Source: Acinetobacter sp. YWS30-1 (GTDB taxonomy: Bacteria > Pseudomonadota > Gammaproteobacteria > Pseudomonadales > Moraxellaceae). Taken from it: a stretch of 64,000 bases of DNA. Made by a program: the position numbers and the translations under genes. Positions 19,621 through 28,780 of this stretch are shown piece after piece. Under the pieces are notes generated by a model that was not told the origin of the DNA, did not search any database, and was given only the letters and a program-made list of their open reading frames with translations. The stretch covers positions 1,860,001-1,924,000 of the forward strand of contig NZ_CP114606.1 in assembly GCF_033558715.1 (NCBI RefSeq), in the 5' to 3' direction. The stretch's first letter is position 1, and the number at the start of each line of letters is the position of its first letter.

Positions 19621-19827
19621 ATGCAAAAACTGCTAACCGTGATCTCATGGGCTTATAGTCCTTCTAGCCGCCACCTGAAAATCATTTATAGCAATGGCGA
19701 TATAGAGCTCTACCATCCTGTTCCCGAATTTGTTTATGACAACCTGTTAAGACGACAAGATAAAATGGCCTTTGTACAGAAATATCTTGAATACAACTTA
19801 CATTTTGACCGGGTTTGCCTGTTTTAA
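19621..19827 (+). CDS. KTSC-domain-like small protein
   Basis: A 68-aa protein. The pattern SPSSRHLKIIYSNGDIELYHPVPEFVYDNLL resembles the KTSC domain (a small beta-rich domain of unknown function often fused to or near nucleic-acid enzymes). A good GGAGG stands about 8 bases before the ATG at 19621, so I reject the longer upstream frame. It is monocistronic and stops shortly before a convergent methyltransferase gene. Confidence 0.7.
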   Translation: MQKLLTVISWAYSPSSRHLKIIYSNGDIELYHPVPEFVYDNLLRRQDKMAFVQKYLEYNLHFDRVCLF

Positions 19828-19843
19828 TTTAACTAATTTCTGC

Positions 19844-20434
19844 TTAACGATAAGTCACTATGAGTAAGCCAGCTCCAATCGGCAACGTACTCATGATAAA
19901 ACCTGAATCCTGCTGGATTAGCTGAATAAATTCTTCTACTTCCGCAGCATGTGAAATCACATTATCCACCAGTAATACTCCACCTTTTGGCTTGAGTAAT
20001 CGGGCCAAATGGGTCCAATAATCCACATAAGAATCACGTTCCGCATCTAACAATATAAAATCAAATACGTCCTGCTCAGCTTGCAGATAATGCAATGCAT
20101 CTGTCACTTTAAAATCAATCAAATTATCCAGACCTAGCTGATTTGCATACTGCTCGGCCTGCGCAACTCTTTCTGCATCTATTTCTAATGTTGTAATCGT
20201 CGCTTGAGTCTGCCGGGCGGCTTCGGCCAGCCATAAAGTGGAATAACCCGTAGAGGTACCGATTTCCAGAATACGTTTGGATTGCTGGACACGAATGAGT
20301 AATGATAAAAATCGGCCTGATTCAGGCTCAATATTTCGATAACGTTGCAGACGTTCAGTTTGTTGAAGATCATGCGCATGAAAGGTCTTATACAGTTCCT
20401 GCATGAAACTTTCAAAATGTTGTAATTGATTCAT
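19844..20434 (-). CDS. Class I SAM-dependent O-methyltransferase
   Basis: It resembles the catechol/caffeoyl-CoA O-methyltransferase group. The SAM-binding motif is VLEIGTSTGYSTLWLA, a second acidic strand reads ITTLEIDAERVAQAEQY, and the metal-site motifs are FILLDAERDSYVDYW and LLVDNVISH. At 196 aa it is slightly short of the usual 210-220. The substrate cannot be told. It is followed upstream by a short DUF1653 gene in the same direction, with 43 bases between them. Confidence 0.87.
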   Translation of the reverse strand: MNQLQHFESFMQELYKTFHAHDLQQTERLQRYRNIEPESGRFLSLLIRVQQSKRILEIGTSTGYSTLWLAEAARQTQATITTLEIDAERVAQAEQYANQLGLDNLIDFKVTDALHYLQAEQDVFDFILLDAERDSYVDYWTHLARLLKPKGGVLLVDNVISHAAEVEEFIQLIQQDSGFIMSTLPIGAGLLIVTYR

Positions 20435-20477
20435 TGCTCTTCCCTGAGGTGATCTAAATAAATTTTTTATGGATTGA

Positions 20478-20696
20478 TTAAAGTGCCTGAACCAATTTAA
20501 AGCGTTCTACTTCACGATCATCACTGGTATTAATACTTTCCGTAAACATGGATAGCGGTCGAACCCAAATCGAATAGTCACCATAAAGACATTGATAAAC
20601 CACCAGCTTTTCCTCCGTTTCACTATGTGTTGCCACATGCAGGACCTGATAAAGTTTACCCTTATAATGTTGATAAATACCGCGTTGTAATTCCAT
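20478..20696 (-). CDS. DUF1653 domain protein
   Basis: A 72-aa protein that is almost entirely the DUF1653 domain: GIYQHYKGKLYQVLHVATHSETEEKLVVYQ, then LYGDYSIWVRPLSMFTE. The fold is a small barrel and its function is unknown. It is co-directional with the downstream O-methyltransferase. Confidence 0.85.
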   Translation of the reverse strand: MELQRGIYQHYKGKLYQVLHVATHSETEEKLVVYQCLYGDYSIWVRPLSMFTESINTSDDREVERFKLVQAL

Positions 20697-20860
20697 CGTT
20701 CAACTCTCAAATGCAGAATTCTGATATTAACAGAAAAAGAGCAATATCATTCTAAACTACTTGAAAATTCATGCTAAGCATCCATATATAAGCTTGAAAT
20801 TAATCATGAATTTTTCAATACATTTGCAAAACCGATCAAATTTATAAAAACAAACTGTTT

Positions 20861-20898
20861 TATCTATTTATCGATTTAGCTTAATATCTACTTATCGA
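20861..20898 (+). promoter_or_regulatory. 14-bp direct repeat upstream of ahpF, possible regulator site
   Basis: TATCTATTTATCGA (20861-20874) and TATCTACTTATCGA (20885-20898) differ at one base and start 24 bases apart, with the second ending about 30 bases before the ahpF ATG. The spacing of just over two helical turns would put both copies on one face of the DNA. An OxyR-type tetramer is a reasonable guess given the gene, but the match to the OxyR consensus is only partial. Confidence 0.5.
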
Positions 20899-20929
20899 AT
20901 GAATTCTTACTCCTTTGGAGACGTTAGCA

Positions 20930-22495
20930 ATGTTAGATCAAAATACTTCAGCTCAATTAAAAACACTACTTGAACGTTTGGAAGGCCCGATTGAATTAGT
21001 GGCAACTCTGGATGGCTCTGACAAGTCAGCCAAAATCAAAGAACTGGTTGAGGAAATCGCTCAGCTTTCTGATCTAGTCACTGCCCGTTTTGACGGTACC
21101 AACAAACGTGCACCAAGCTTTGGTGTGGCAAAAGCCGGTGAACAGCCTCGTGTGTTCTTTGCAGGCTTGCCAATGGGCCATGAGTTTACTTCCCTGATTC
21201 TGGCATTGTTACAAACTTCAGGCTATGCACCAAAAGTCTCTGCCGAAGTTCTGGAATCAATTAAAGGTTTGGGGATCAAATCTGACTTTGATGTATTCGT
21301 ATCACTCAGCTGTCATAACTGTCCTGATGTGGTGCAGGCATTGAACCTGATTGCCATCTATAACCCGGGTACAACAGCAACCATGATCGATGGTGCTTTC
21401 TTTCAGGACGAAGTGGAAGAACGCAAAATCATGGCCGTACCAATGGTCTTCCAGGACAATGAACATATCGGTCAGGGTCGTATGACACTGGAAGAAATCA
21501 TTGCCAAACTGGATACCAATGCCGCAGCCAAAGACGTGGAAAAACTCAATGCCAAAGACGCATTTGATGTCCTAGTGATCGGTGGTGGACCTGCAGGGAA
21601 TACTGCAGCGATCTATGCAGCACGTAAAGGCATCAAAACTGGGATCGTGGCTGAACGTATGGGCGGTCAGGTGATGGATACCATGGACATCGAAAACTAT
21701 ACCTCAGTGCAAAAAACCCAAGGTCCGAAATTTGCTGCTGAGATGGAAGCACACGTTCGTGAATACGGTGTTGACATCATGAACCTGCAACGCGTTTCTG
21801 ACATCAAAGGTGCAGATCGCACAGCCAATGGTCTGGTAGAGGTGACTTTAGAAAATGGTGCCAAACTTGAATCTAAAACAGTCATTCTGTCTACCGGTGC
21901 ACGCTGGAGAGAAATGAATGTTCCAGGTGAAGCAGAATACAAAACCCGTGGCGTTGCATACTGCCCACACTGTGATGGTCCATTGTTCAAAGGTAAACGT
22001 GTAGCGGTAATTGGTGGTGGTAACTCCGGTGTAGAAGCTGCGATTGACCTTGCAGGTATTGTTGAGCATGTAACGCTGGTTGAGTTTGATACCAAACTGC
22101 GTGCGGACCAGGTATTGCAGGACAAACTGCACAGCTTGCCAAACACCACTGTGATCAAAAATGCGCTTTCTACCGAAGTGATGGGTGATGGTTCACAAGT
22201 CACAGCGTTGAAATACAAAGACCGTGCAACTGATGAAGAGCACACAGTAGAACTTGCAGGGATCTTCGTTCAGATCGGTTTGTTGCCAAACACTGACTTC
22301 CTGAAAGGAACCGATGTTGAGCTAACTAACCGTGGTGAGATTGTGATTAACGAGCGCAATGAAACCAATGTCAAAGGTGTGTTTGCTGCAGGTGACTGTA
22401 CCACTGTTCCTTACAAACAGATCATCATCGCGACTGGTGAAGGTGCCAAAGCATCATTATCTGCCTTCGATTACATCATTCGCTCTGGTCAGTAA
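20930..22495 (+). CDS. ahpF: Alkyl hydroperoxide reductase subunit F
   Basis: AhpF is the flavoprotein that passes electrons from NADH to AhpC. The N-terminal tandem thioredoxin-fold domain carries Cys128-His-Asn-Cys131. The FAD-binding motif [19 protein letters not shown] is next, then the redox pair CPHC in [11 protein letters not shown] and the NAD-binding [13 protein letters not shown]. The FAD tail reads [26 protein letters not shown]. From the ATG at 20930, preceded by TTTGGAG, it is 521 aa, as in E. coli. It is a separate unit from ahpC. Confidence 0.97.
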   Translation: MLDQNTSAQLKTLLERLEGPIELVATLDGSDKSAKIKELVEEIAQLSDLVTARFDGTNKRAPSFGVAKAGEQPRVFFAGLPMGHEFTSLILALLQTSGYAPKVSAEVLESIKGLGIKSDFDVFVSLSCHNCPDVVQALNLIAIYNPGTTATMIDGAFFQDEVEERKIMAVPMVFQDNEHIGQGRMTLEEIIAKLDTNAAAKDVEKLNAKDAFDVLVIGGGPAGNTAAIYAARKGIKTGIVAERMGGQVMDTMDIENYTSVQKTQGPKFAAEMEAHVREYGVDIMNLQRVSDIKGADRTANGLVEVTLENGAKLESKTVILSTGARWREMNVPGEAEYKTRGVAYCPHCDGPLFKGKRVAVIGGGNSGVEAAIDLAGIVEHVTLVEFDTKLRADQVLQDKLHSLPNTTVIKNALSTEVMGDGSQVTALKYKDRATDEEHTVELAGIFVQIGLLPNTDFLKGTDVELTNRGEIVINERNETNVKGVFAAGDCTTVPYKQIIIATGEGAKASLSAFDYIIRSGQ

Positions 22496-22513
22496 GATTT
22501 AAAATTCATGAAT

Positions 22514-22546
22514 TAAAAAAGCCCGCGCAATGCGGGCTTTTTTTAT
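22514..22546. terminator. Terminator between ahpF and the beta-lactamase-like gene
   Basis: AAAAAAGCCCGC pairs with GCGGGCTTTTTTT around GCAAT. A and T runs on either side allow action for both convergent genes. Confidence 0.9.
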
Positions 22547-22571
22547 ATCTTAAAGATATCTTAAAGCTGAC

Positions 22572-23972
22572 TTATTCCTGTAAAAGTTGAGCAGCCAGTT
22601 TTTCAATATTTCCCATTTCAGGATGTACAGCAGCGACATTGGCTAAAATCGTCACTGCCTTTTTCTTGTTTAAATCAATCATCAAAATAGCAGAATGCCC
22701 TGCGGTATTTCCCCCATGCCAGATGATTTTGGTGCCATTTTCCTGTTCTCGCACAAACCAGCCCAATCCCAATTGGTAGCTACCTGCTTGTTCTGTGGTT
22801 GCTTGCTGAGTTAATTGTACTGCCGCATTTTTTGCATCGAGTTGAGCTTGTGCAAATCTGGTTAAATCTGAAGCTGTAGAGAGTACACCGCCCGCAGGTA
22901 AAAAGGTATCAAATGCCCAGGTGGTGATTTCTTTTCCTTGGGCATCAAATGCAGACACAAGTTGCTTAGCTGCTTGATCAAGCGAGGTATAGCTATGTTT
23001 CATCCCATACTTTTTAAAGACATATTCATTAAGTAACTCAGCAAAATCCTTATTTTGTGATTGACTCAAACTCTGTCCCAATAAAGCCACAGCCAAATTA
23101 GAATAATGTGGCACTTTTCCACTGTTATTTGCATGTTCAAGCTCTAAGGAATTTTTTAAATATTCTTCCAGTTTAGCTGCATCATATTCCTTATATGGAT
23201 CAGTATCATCATCTACTTCCAAATTACTCGGTAGTCGTGGCAGTCCGGACGTATGATTGGCTAAATCCTGAAAGTGAATCTGGATATTGTCCTTAAATGG
23301 AAATGCATAATAAGAATTAATCTTGTCATCGAGTTTAATTTTATTTTGTGTTACCAATTCAGCCAATATAGTTGATGTCATTACTTTGGTCAGAGAACCA
23401 ATTGCAAAGATTTTATCCTGATTGGCCTTGGCCTGGATTTTGTCCTTATGCTTCTGTACTCCATAGTAATGGGGTTTGTCCTGATCTAATACCGCTATCG
23501 CTACTTGAGTTTGTTCTGGAAAAGTACGAGTAGCCTGATAAATTTTCTCTGCAATCGCTTTTGGATAGCCTTGAATAGCATTGACTGTCTTATTATTTGC
23601 TGCGGTAGATTCGATATAGGGCGTAAATAAAAGGCCGGAAATCTGTTGATCATTATTCAAACTCATGCTGAGTTTCAGACGGTCTTTTTCAAAGTTAGCC
23701 TTATAGACTGCAGTCTCTTTACCTTTAGACTCTATATACTTAAGACTTTGTATTTTGCCGAGTTGCTGCTGTAAGTCTTTAGAGACTTTTTCAAACATAT
23801 TTAAAGGAATCGCCTTTTTCGCTTCAGGTGAGAACTTTTCAAAAATTGCTGCATAATTTTGCGCATTAAAATCCTGCTGAAACTGGGCAATAACTTCCTT
23901 TTCAATATCCGATTGTGCATAAAGACTGCTCATATAGAGCAAGGATGATAAAAACAGTGATATTTTCTTCAT
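22572..23972 (-). CDS. Exported serine beta-lactamase-like hydrolase with DUF3887-type N-terminal domain
   Basis: A signal peptide (MKKISLFLSSLLYMSSLYAQ) is followed by a DUF3887-like domain (about residues 25-120) and a class C beta-lactamase/penicillin-binding fold. The active-site motifs are Ser193-Leu-Thr-Lys196, Tyr290-Ser-Asn292 and His419-Gly-Gly421. The HGG in place of KTG is usual for esterase or peptidase members rather than true AmpC. It probably acts in the periplasm on peptidoglycan or small esters, and resistance activity should not be assumed. It is 466 aa long and faces ahpF tail to tail. Confidence 0.82.
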   Translation of the reverse strand: MKKISLFLSSLLYMSSLYAQSDIEKEVIAQFQQDFNAQNYAAIFEKFSPEAKKAIPLNMFEKVSKDLQQQLGKIQSLKYIESKGKETAVYKANFEKDRLKLSMSLNNDQQISGLLFTPYIESTAANNKTVNAIQGYPKAIAEKIYQATRTFPEQTQVAIAVLDQDKPHYYGVQKHKDKIQAKANQDKIFAIGSLTKVMTSTILAELVTQNKIKLDDKINSYYAFPFKDNIQIHFQDLANHTSGLPRLPSNLEVDDDTDPYKEYDAAKLEEYLKNSLELEHANNSGKVPHYSNLAVALLGQSLSQSQNKDFAELLNEYVFKKYGMKHSYTSLDQAAKQLVSAFDAQGKEITTWAFDTFLPAGGVLSTASDLTRFAQAQLDAKNAAVQLTQQATTEQAGSYQLGLGWFVREQENGTKIIWHGGNTAGHSAILMIDLNKKKAVTILANVAAVHPEMGNIEKLAAQLLQE

Positions 23973-24431
23973 GAGATCAGTATTGTTCCTTAAGTTTATA
24001 ATGCAGTTTCATAAAAATTATTGAAATTAAACATTTTTATAGACTTAATACAGTGCAACGAATAGTTAAAAAATAAGCAAAATATATTCCATATCATTCT
24101 ATTTTTTAGGGCAGATCAATTCATCTAAGTTTTTGCCCTGTCTATTTCCCATTTTATACTTGTTGTTCTTAAGCTCCACTCGAACTGGTTCAAAAATTGC
24201 TTATGAATTGATAGATAGCATAGTTAATTATTCCAGAGAAATTTCTCGGAATAACTTAATGATGTTATGTACTTAGCCAATTATTATTTGTTTTCCTCAC
24301 TGAGACTTGGGTAACTTTTTGTTATATGACTTGTCAGCGTCTAATTGCATCATTAACATGACATGCAGACCTGAAATAAAAGTCCGTGAAAGATAACAAA
24401 AAAAATATCAGAAATGTAATGGAGCTTAGCA
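23973..24431. other. Intergenic region of about 460 bases with one inverted repeat
   Basis: No gene is seen. A nearly perfect dyad runs from 24228 to 24254: TTATTCC and GGAATAA flank the palindrome GAGAAATTTCTC, with a single bulged A. There is no T run, so an operator or RNA structure is more likely than a terminator. The rest is AT-rich promoter-like sequence between divergent genes. Confidence 0.5.
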
Positions 24432-24680
24432 ATGTACTATCAATATCACTGTGCGTGCTGCGATAAAGTTGTGGAAGCTGGCCAAAAAGAATGTCATGCC
24501 TGTGGCTCACATAATATTCGCAGCCCTTATGGTTTTTGGATTTTATGTCTGGTGGCCTGTCTGGTTACTGCAATCGCATTCAAGGTAATGCATGTTTATA
24601 TCCAGTCACAGCAACAAGAAGTGCCAGCTCAATCATCTTTATTTGATGTGCTGCAACAAGATAATAAACGTCCGCGCTAA
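24432..24680 (+). CDS. Small zinc-ribbon membrane protein
   Basis: An 82-aa protein of unknown function. Two CxxC pairs (CACC at residues 7-10 and CHAC at about 22-25) suggest a zinc ribbon. They are followed by one membrane segment (ILCLVACLVTAIAFKVM, about 38-55) and a short polar tail. GGAG stands about 8 bases upstream of the ATG. It is single, with its own terminator. Confidence 0.7.
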   Translation: MYYQYHCACCDKVVEAGQKECHACGSHNIRSPYGFWILCLVACLVTAIAFKVMHVYIQSQQQEVPAQSSLFDVLQQDNKRPR

Positions 24681-24697
24681 TTTTTTTATCCTCCAGT

Positions 24698-24727
24698 AAG
24701 ACCTGACTTGGATCAGGTCTTTTTTAT
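24698..24727 (+). terminator. Rho-independent terminator
   Basis: AAGACCTGA and TCAGGTCTT form a 9-bp stem around CTTGGA, followed by a T run. Confidence 0.88.
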
Positions 24728-24801
24728 GCAATTTTAACTTGAATATGAAACGCTGCCAGAATAGAAAATTTGAATTACAATAAGTCATCTTGCAGTGAGA
24801 A

Positions 24802-25008
24802 ATGAAAATGGTTCAGTTAATTAAAAAAGGCGGCTTACGTGAGCGTGCCAATCGCAGTCGCAGTTATCAGGGTTCGGAAAATACTGAGGCCACCCTTAAA
24901 CCGAATCGTTATCAGTCTCCAGTGCAGAAACATGATCATCCAGTTTCTGACGCTTCCGCTGCACAGCAACTTTCTACCAAAAACTCCTCTGTTACCCCAT
25001 CGAATTAA
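24802..25008 (+). CDS. Small basic hypothetical protein
   Basis: A 68-aa hydrophilic protein (LIKKGGLRERANRSRSYQG and a Ser/Gln/Asn-rich tail), probably disordered. I recognise no family. The ribosome site is weak (GTGAGA). The frame ends 5 bases before a convergent LysE gene, and a longer overlapping frame competes with it. Coding status is plausible but not certain. Confidence 0.45.
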   Translation: MKMVQLIKKGGLRERANRSRSYQGSENTEATLKPNRYQSPVQKHDHPVSDASAAQQLSTKNSSVTPSN

Positions 25009-25013
25009 GATTT

Positions 25014-25652
25014 TTAGTTCATTAGAACCAGCGCGTCATACCATAACCAGACTGCAAAAATCAGGAATAACCCGCCTGAAATCATATCGATATAACTTCC
25101 TGATCGCTGGTAAGCCTCTTTAATTTTAGGATGGGAAATTAATAGCATCAGTAAAGTAAAAGTAATAAAGGTTTGCAGCGGAATAATCACTGCCAGTTGC
25201 GCTTTTAAATAATCAGAAGCTGATGAGCTCAGTGCAAGTGAAAATACGCTACTGAAATAGATCAGGGTTTTAGGATTCGACAGATTAGTCAATAAACCCT
25301 GCATAAAGTAACTTTTTGGTGCTTCTACCGTATTTAAATCATCTTGAGCTTGATGCCTGTTCTGAAAACCTTGCCATCCACCTTTTAGCATGGCCCAGCC
25401 CATTTTGGCCAAAAATAACCCACCGATGACCATCAATACTTGCTGAATCCAGGGAAACTGATCGATCAGTACGGTAAAGCCAGCTAGCGTCAATATCACC
25501 CAAACCACGATCCCCGCTGAAATTCCGGCAATCACCTTTAAGGCATTCATACGTGTCGTAGAAGCAGCACTTTTTGCGATAAGTAAAATGTCAGGACCCG
25601 GGCTTAATTGAGCAACAAAATGCAGAAAACAGATGGTAAAAAGCAAGGACAT
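25014..25652 (-). CDS. LysE/RhtB-family amino-acid exporter
   Basis: An inner-membrane exporter of amino acids or related compounds. The N-terminal signature LSPGPDILLIAKSA is the classical LysE/RhtB motif. Six hydrophobic segments are spread over 212 aa, with LLTNLSNPKTLIYFSSVF in the middle as the second family motif. The substrate cannot be told from sequence. Confidence 0.9.
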   Translation of the reverse strand: MSLLFTICFLHFVAQLSPGPDILLIAKSAASTTRMNALKVIAGISAGIVVWVILTLAGFTVLIDQFPWIQQVLMVIGGLFLAKMGWAMLKGGWQGFQNRHQAQDDLNTVEAPKSYFMQGLLTNLSNPKTLIYFSSVFSLALSSSASDYLKAQLAVIIPLQTFITFTLLMLLISHPKIKEAYQRSGSYIDMISGGLFLIFAVWLWYDALVLMN

Positions 25653-25720
25653 TTAAAAAAGATCAAATGGTAAAAAAACTATTATAACTTTTGTTTAATG
25701 AAATTAGAAAGTTCCAATAA

Positions 25721-25746
25721 AAAAGCCGAATCATGAGATTCGGCTT
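25721..25746 (-). terminator. Terminator of fxsA
   Basis: A perfect 10-bp stem AAGCCGAATC/GATTCGGCTT around ATGA. On the minus strand it is followed by a T run, just past the fxsA stop. Confidence 0.88.
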
Positions 25747-25772
25747 GAAGTATTTATATTGAAAGCGTGATT

Positions 25773-26339
25773 TTATTTCTTGTTCACATCTTTCATTTCA
25801 ATTTTCTTGGCTTCCGGGGTCACTTCACGAGCTTCACCATCAATAATGGTTGAATCGCCATGACCACCCTGCTGGTTCTGCATATCCTGCATTTGACGCA
25901 TCATTTCAGCAAACGGGTTTTGGCCTGCACCACCACCGACATCGCCCATCATGCCACCCATCATTTTTTCCATCATGGCTTGCTGACGTTTCATCATCAT
26001 TTTCATCATGGCTGCCTGGAAAGCACGTTGTACAGGTGGAATCAGCATTAATACCGCAAGCACATCACTAATCAAACCAGGAATCAGCAGGAAAAAGCCG
26101 GCTAAGATTTTAGGCAAATTATTTGATAATGCCGGATCTGCACTCATCTGTCCCATCTGCATTTGCTGCATTTGTGGCATTACACCGGCCGAATATTTCC
26201 GGATCAGGTTCATACCGATAAAGAAAGCCGCCACGAACCAGAAAAATACGTACCACATGCTCCCGACAAGGTCACCCACGCCAATCCATACAAATACTTC
26301 GAGGACTAAGCCGGCCAGGATAATAAGAAATAATTTCAT
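25773..26339 (-). CDS. fxsA: FxsA family membrane protein
   Basis: FxsA of E. coli lowers F-plasmid exclusion of phage T7 when overproduced, and its normal role is unknown. The first 110 residues carry the family's membrane segments (IILAGLVLEVFVWIGVGDLVG, WYVFFWFVAAFFIGMNLI, AGFFLLIPGLISDVLAVLMLIPPVQRAF). The rest is an unusual methionine-rich region (MMKMMMKRQQAMMEKMMGG) and a charged tail. At 188 aa it is longer than E. coli FxsA because of that tail. Confidence 0.87.
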   Translation of the reverse strand: MKLFLIILAGLVLEVFVWIGVGDLVGSMWYVFFWFVAAFFIGMNLIRKYSAGVMPQMQQMQMGQMSADPALSNNLPKILAGFFLLIPGLISDVLAVLMLIPPVQRAFQAAMMKMMMKRQQAMMEKMMGGMMGDVGGGAGQNPFAEMMRQMQDMQNQQGGHGDSTIIDGEAREVTPEAKKIEMKDVNKK

Positions 26340-26464
26340 GAAAATTAATCTAATCTCAGTAAAATAAATATTAGGATGCTGTAATCAACTGCTTCATCAG
26401 GATCAAGCTTTTTTGATACGCTTATGTAACAATATGGGCATTATTTTATTTTTAAAGTGCAGGC

Positions 26465-27010
26465 ATGTCATTAATTATTGGGATTGATCCCGGTTCGCGT
26501 CTAACAGGTTACGGTATCATCCAGAAAGAAGGTTCAAAACTTACTTTTGTTGATGCGGGAACGATTAGAACTGAAACAGCGGAAATGCCTGAACGTTTAA
26601 AACGAATCTTTGCCGGTGTAGAACGGATTGTCAAATTTTACGGCCCGACCGAGGCTGCGGTGGAACAGGTGTTTATGGCACAAAACCCGGATTCTGCTCT
26701 TAAACTGGGTCAGGCACGTGGTGCCGCAGTGGCTGCCTTGGTGAACCTAGATCTGAAAGTTGCTGAATATACGGCGCGGCAGATCAAACAGTCTGTTGTG
26801 GGCTATGGCGCTGCAGACAAAGAACAGGTTCAGATGATGGTTATGCGTATTCTGAACCTGACAATCAAGCCACAACAGGATGCTGCGGATGCACTCGCTG
26901 CTGCCATTTGTCATGCCCATGCTTCAGGCAGCATGAGTAAAATGGCCGTATTGAATGCATTGGGGGGCATGGCACGCGGACGCAGCCGGGTCAGCACTCG
27001 CCGCCGTTAA
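26465..27010 (+). CDS. ruvC: Holliday junction resolvase RuvC
   Basis: RuvC cuts four-way junctions in recombination. The catalytic acids sit in [12 protein letters not shown] (Asp near residue 7), [22 protein letters not shown] (Glu) and [16 protein letters not shown] (Asp pair). At 181 aa it is the usual length, with a basic C-terminal tail ([10 protein letters not shown]). It is not next to ruvAB here. The stop overlaps the convergent acylphosphatase gene by 4 bases. Confidence 0.96.
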   Translation: MSLIIGIDPGSRLTGYGIIQKEGSKLTFVDAGTIRTETAEMPERLKRIFAGVERIVKFYGPTEAAVEQVFMAQNPDSALKLGQARGAAVAALVNLDLKVAEYTARQIKQSVVGYGAADKEQVQMMVMRILNLTIKPQQDAADALAAAICHAHASGSMSKMAVLNALGGMARGRSRVSTRRR

Positions 27011-27288
27011 TCTTCAGTTAATACTTTGAAATCCTGAAAATCAGCGTCTTGAAGATTCAAACTCTGCTGATGAATTGCAGTGACTTTTGCACGTTGTGGT
27101 CCAGTTCTGCTGAGCTGGATCATTTTCCGAACAATCGCTTCCTTCCCAACAATGATAGCCTCAACTTCGCCTGTTTCCAGATTACGTACAAAACCCTTTA
27201 AACCTAATTGAATTGCTTGTTGTTCAAACCAGCGACGGTAGCCCACGCCCTGCACTTTACCCTGAATGATTAAATGAATGGCCTGCAT
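27007..27288 (-). CDS. Acylphosphatase
   Basis: It hydrolyses acyl phosphates such as carbamoyl or acetyl phosphate. The P-loop-like motif [16 protein letters not shown] holds the catalytic Arg, and [15 protein letters not shown] holds the catalytic Asn. The 93-aa size is standard. It follows nnr in the same direction with 11 bases between them. Confidence 0.93.
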   Translation of the reverse strand: MQAIHLIIQGKVQGVGYRRWFEQQAIQLGLKGFVRNLETGEVEAIIVGKEAIVRKMIQLSRTGPQRAKVTAIHQQSLNLQDADFQDFKVLTED

Positions 27289-27299
27289 TTTTATTGTCC

Positions 27300-28757
27300 T
27301 TAGTGATTCACGACCTGGTAAATGGCATATTTCATATCTTGCGCCTGTAAGCCGCGTTCCCCATTTTTTGCCAGTACATCACCGGCAAGTGCGTGCAAGG
27401 TTACGATCTCATGTAAATGGATGGCATCTTTAAATTGGGCTTTCAAACTGGCGATCATGCCAGCAAGTACATCTCCCATCCCTCCGGTTGCCATACCGGC
27501 ATTGCCTGCGGTACAGATATAGAGATCATCTTCTAAAATCAGGCTACCTGAACCTTTGAGTACCCATTGTCCCTGATATTTTTGCTGGAGTAGTTGAATT
27601 GCCTGAAGGCGATCTGCTTCGACTCCTGATGCTTTCATTTCTAACAAAGTAGCCGCTTCACCTGGATGCGGTGTTGCATAAGTATGGGCATTCAACTTTT
27701 GTGGTGCTTTTGCCAGAAACCACAAGGCGTCTGCATCGAGAACTATCTCCAGTTCTGATTGCTGAATCAGGTCAAACCAGTATTTATATTGCTGTTCAGC
27801 CCAAGTATCTCGTCCTAACCCCATACCAAAACAGACAGCATCCACATGACGAACTAAAGCTTGGCGTTGCTCAGCATCTAGCGCATTAATATCACGCAGC
27901 ATGATATTCGGAGCACGTGACAAAATAGCGGTATGATGTTTGATATCACAAACCACAGTGACCTTACCTGCACCAGCAGCAAAAGCTGCCTCAGCCGCCA
28001 TAATGACCGCCCCACCCATATCAGCATGTCCCCCAATTACGAGCACATGCCCATAACTGCCCTTATGTCCAAAAGCTTCACGTTTAGGCAGATGAATTTG
28101 AGTCGAGGAAAGTTGAGCTATCGGCACAAGTTCAGCATCGGGAGGAATAACCGAGATGACCTCTACCTTGCCGGCATATTCTTTGCCTCGTCCGGTAAAT
28201 AGTCCCGCCTTTAAACCTAAAACAGTAAAACTATGATCTGCCTTAATGGCAACCGGCAAAGACTGGCCTGTATTGGCATGCAGTCCGCTTGGAATATCCA
28301 CTGCAATTTTAAGACCTTGCTGGGCATTAATGCTTTGAATAATCTGTTGCCAATTTTCATTCAGATCACGGTTCAAGCCGATCCCAAATAAGGCATCAAT
28401 ATAGACATCATATTGTTTCTGAAAATTAAAACCTGAATAAGTGGGTATACCGATTTGCTGAGTTTCCCGGATTGCTTGAGCCAGATCCTGTGATGGATCG
28501 GGTTCTGCTGCATAAATATCTATTTCAAAACCGGCCTGTTTTAAATATTTACCTATCAGATAACCATCACCGGCATTATTACCCTGACCGCAACACACAG
28601 CGATTCGGGTCAATTGCTGTTGTTCCAACAAAGGGATGAGTCGCTGCGCAATCGACCATGCTACCTGTTGCATCAAACCATAAGAACTATTTTGCTTGCC
28701 AAACCAGCGCTGCTCCCATGCTTGTATATTGCGGCTATGATAAACTTGCTGCTGCAT
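27300..28757 (-). CDS. nnr: Bifunctional NAD(P)H-hydrate epimerase / ADP-dependent dehydratase
   Basis: It repairs hydrated NAD(P)H. The N-terminal YjeF epimerase domain (about residues 1-215) shows CGQGNNAGDGYLIGKYL and IDALFGIGL. The C-terminal ribokinase-like dehydratase shows GHKGSYGHVLVIGGHADMGGA, YATPHPGEAATLL, LKGSGSLI and the catalytic NAGMATGGMGDVLAGMIA. At 485 aa it is typical of fused enzymes. It is divergent from queG with only 23 bases between the start codons; the two likely share a compact promoter region. Confidence 0.94.
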   Translation of the reverse strand: MQQQVYHSRNIQAWEQRWFGKQNSSYGLMQQVAWSIAQRLIPLLEQQQLTRIAVCCGQGNNAGDGYLIGKYLKQAGFEIDIYAAEPDPSQDLAQAIRETQQIGIPTYSGFNFQKQYDVYIDALFGIGLNRDLNENWQQIIQSINAQQGLKIAVDIPSGLHANTGQSLPVAIKADHSFTVLGLKAGLFTGRGKEYAGKVEVISVIPPDAELVPIAQLSSTQIHLPKREAFGHKGSYGHVLVIGGHADMGGAVIMAAEAAFAAGAGKVTVVCDIKHHTAILSRAPNIMLRDINALDAEQRQALVRHVDAVCFGMGLGRDTWAEQQYKYWFDLIQQSELEIVLDADALWFLAKAPQKLNAHTYATPHPGEAATLLEMKASGVEADRLQAIQLLQQKYQGQWVLKGSGSLILEDDLYICTAGNAGMATGGMGDVLAGMIASLKAQFKDAIHLHEIVTLHALAGDVLAKNGERGLQAQDMKYAIYQVVNH

Positions 28758-28780
28758 TTCTTATTTCCTGTTTCTGGTTT

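Noticed and set aside
22572..23972. Resistance-type AmpC beta-lactamase
   Set aside because: The third motif is HGG rather than KTG and there is a DUF3887-like N-terminal domain, more like a peptidase or esterase member.
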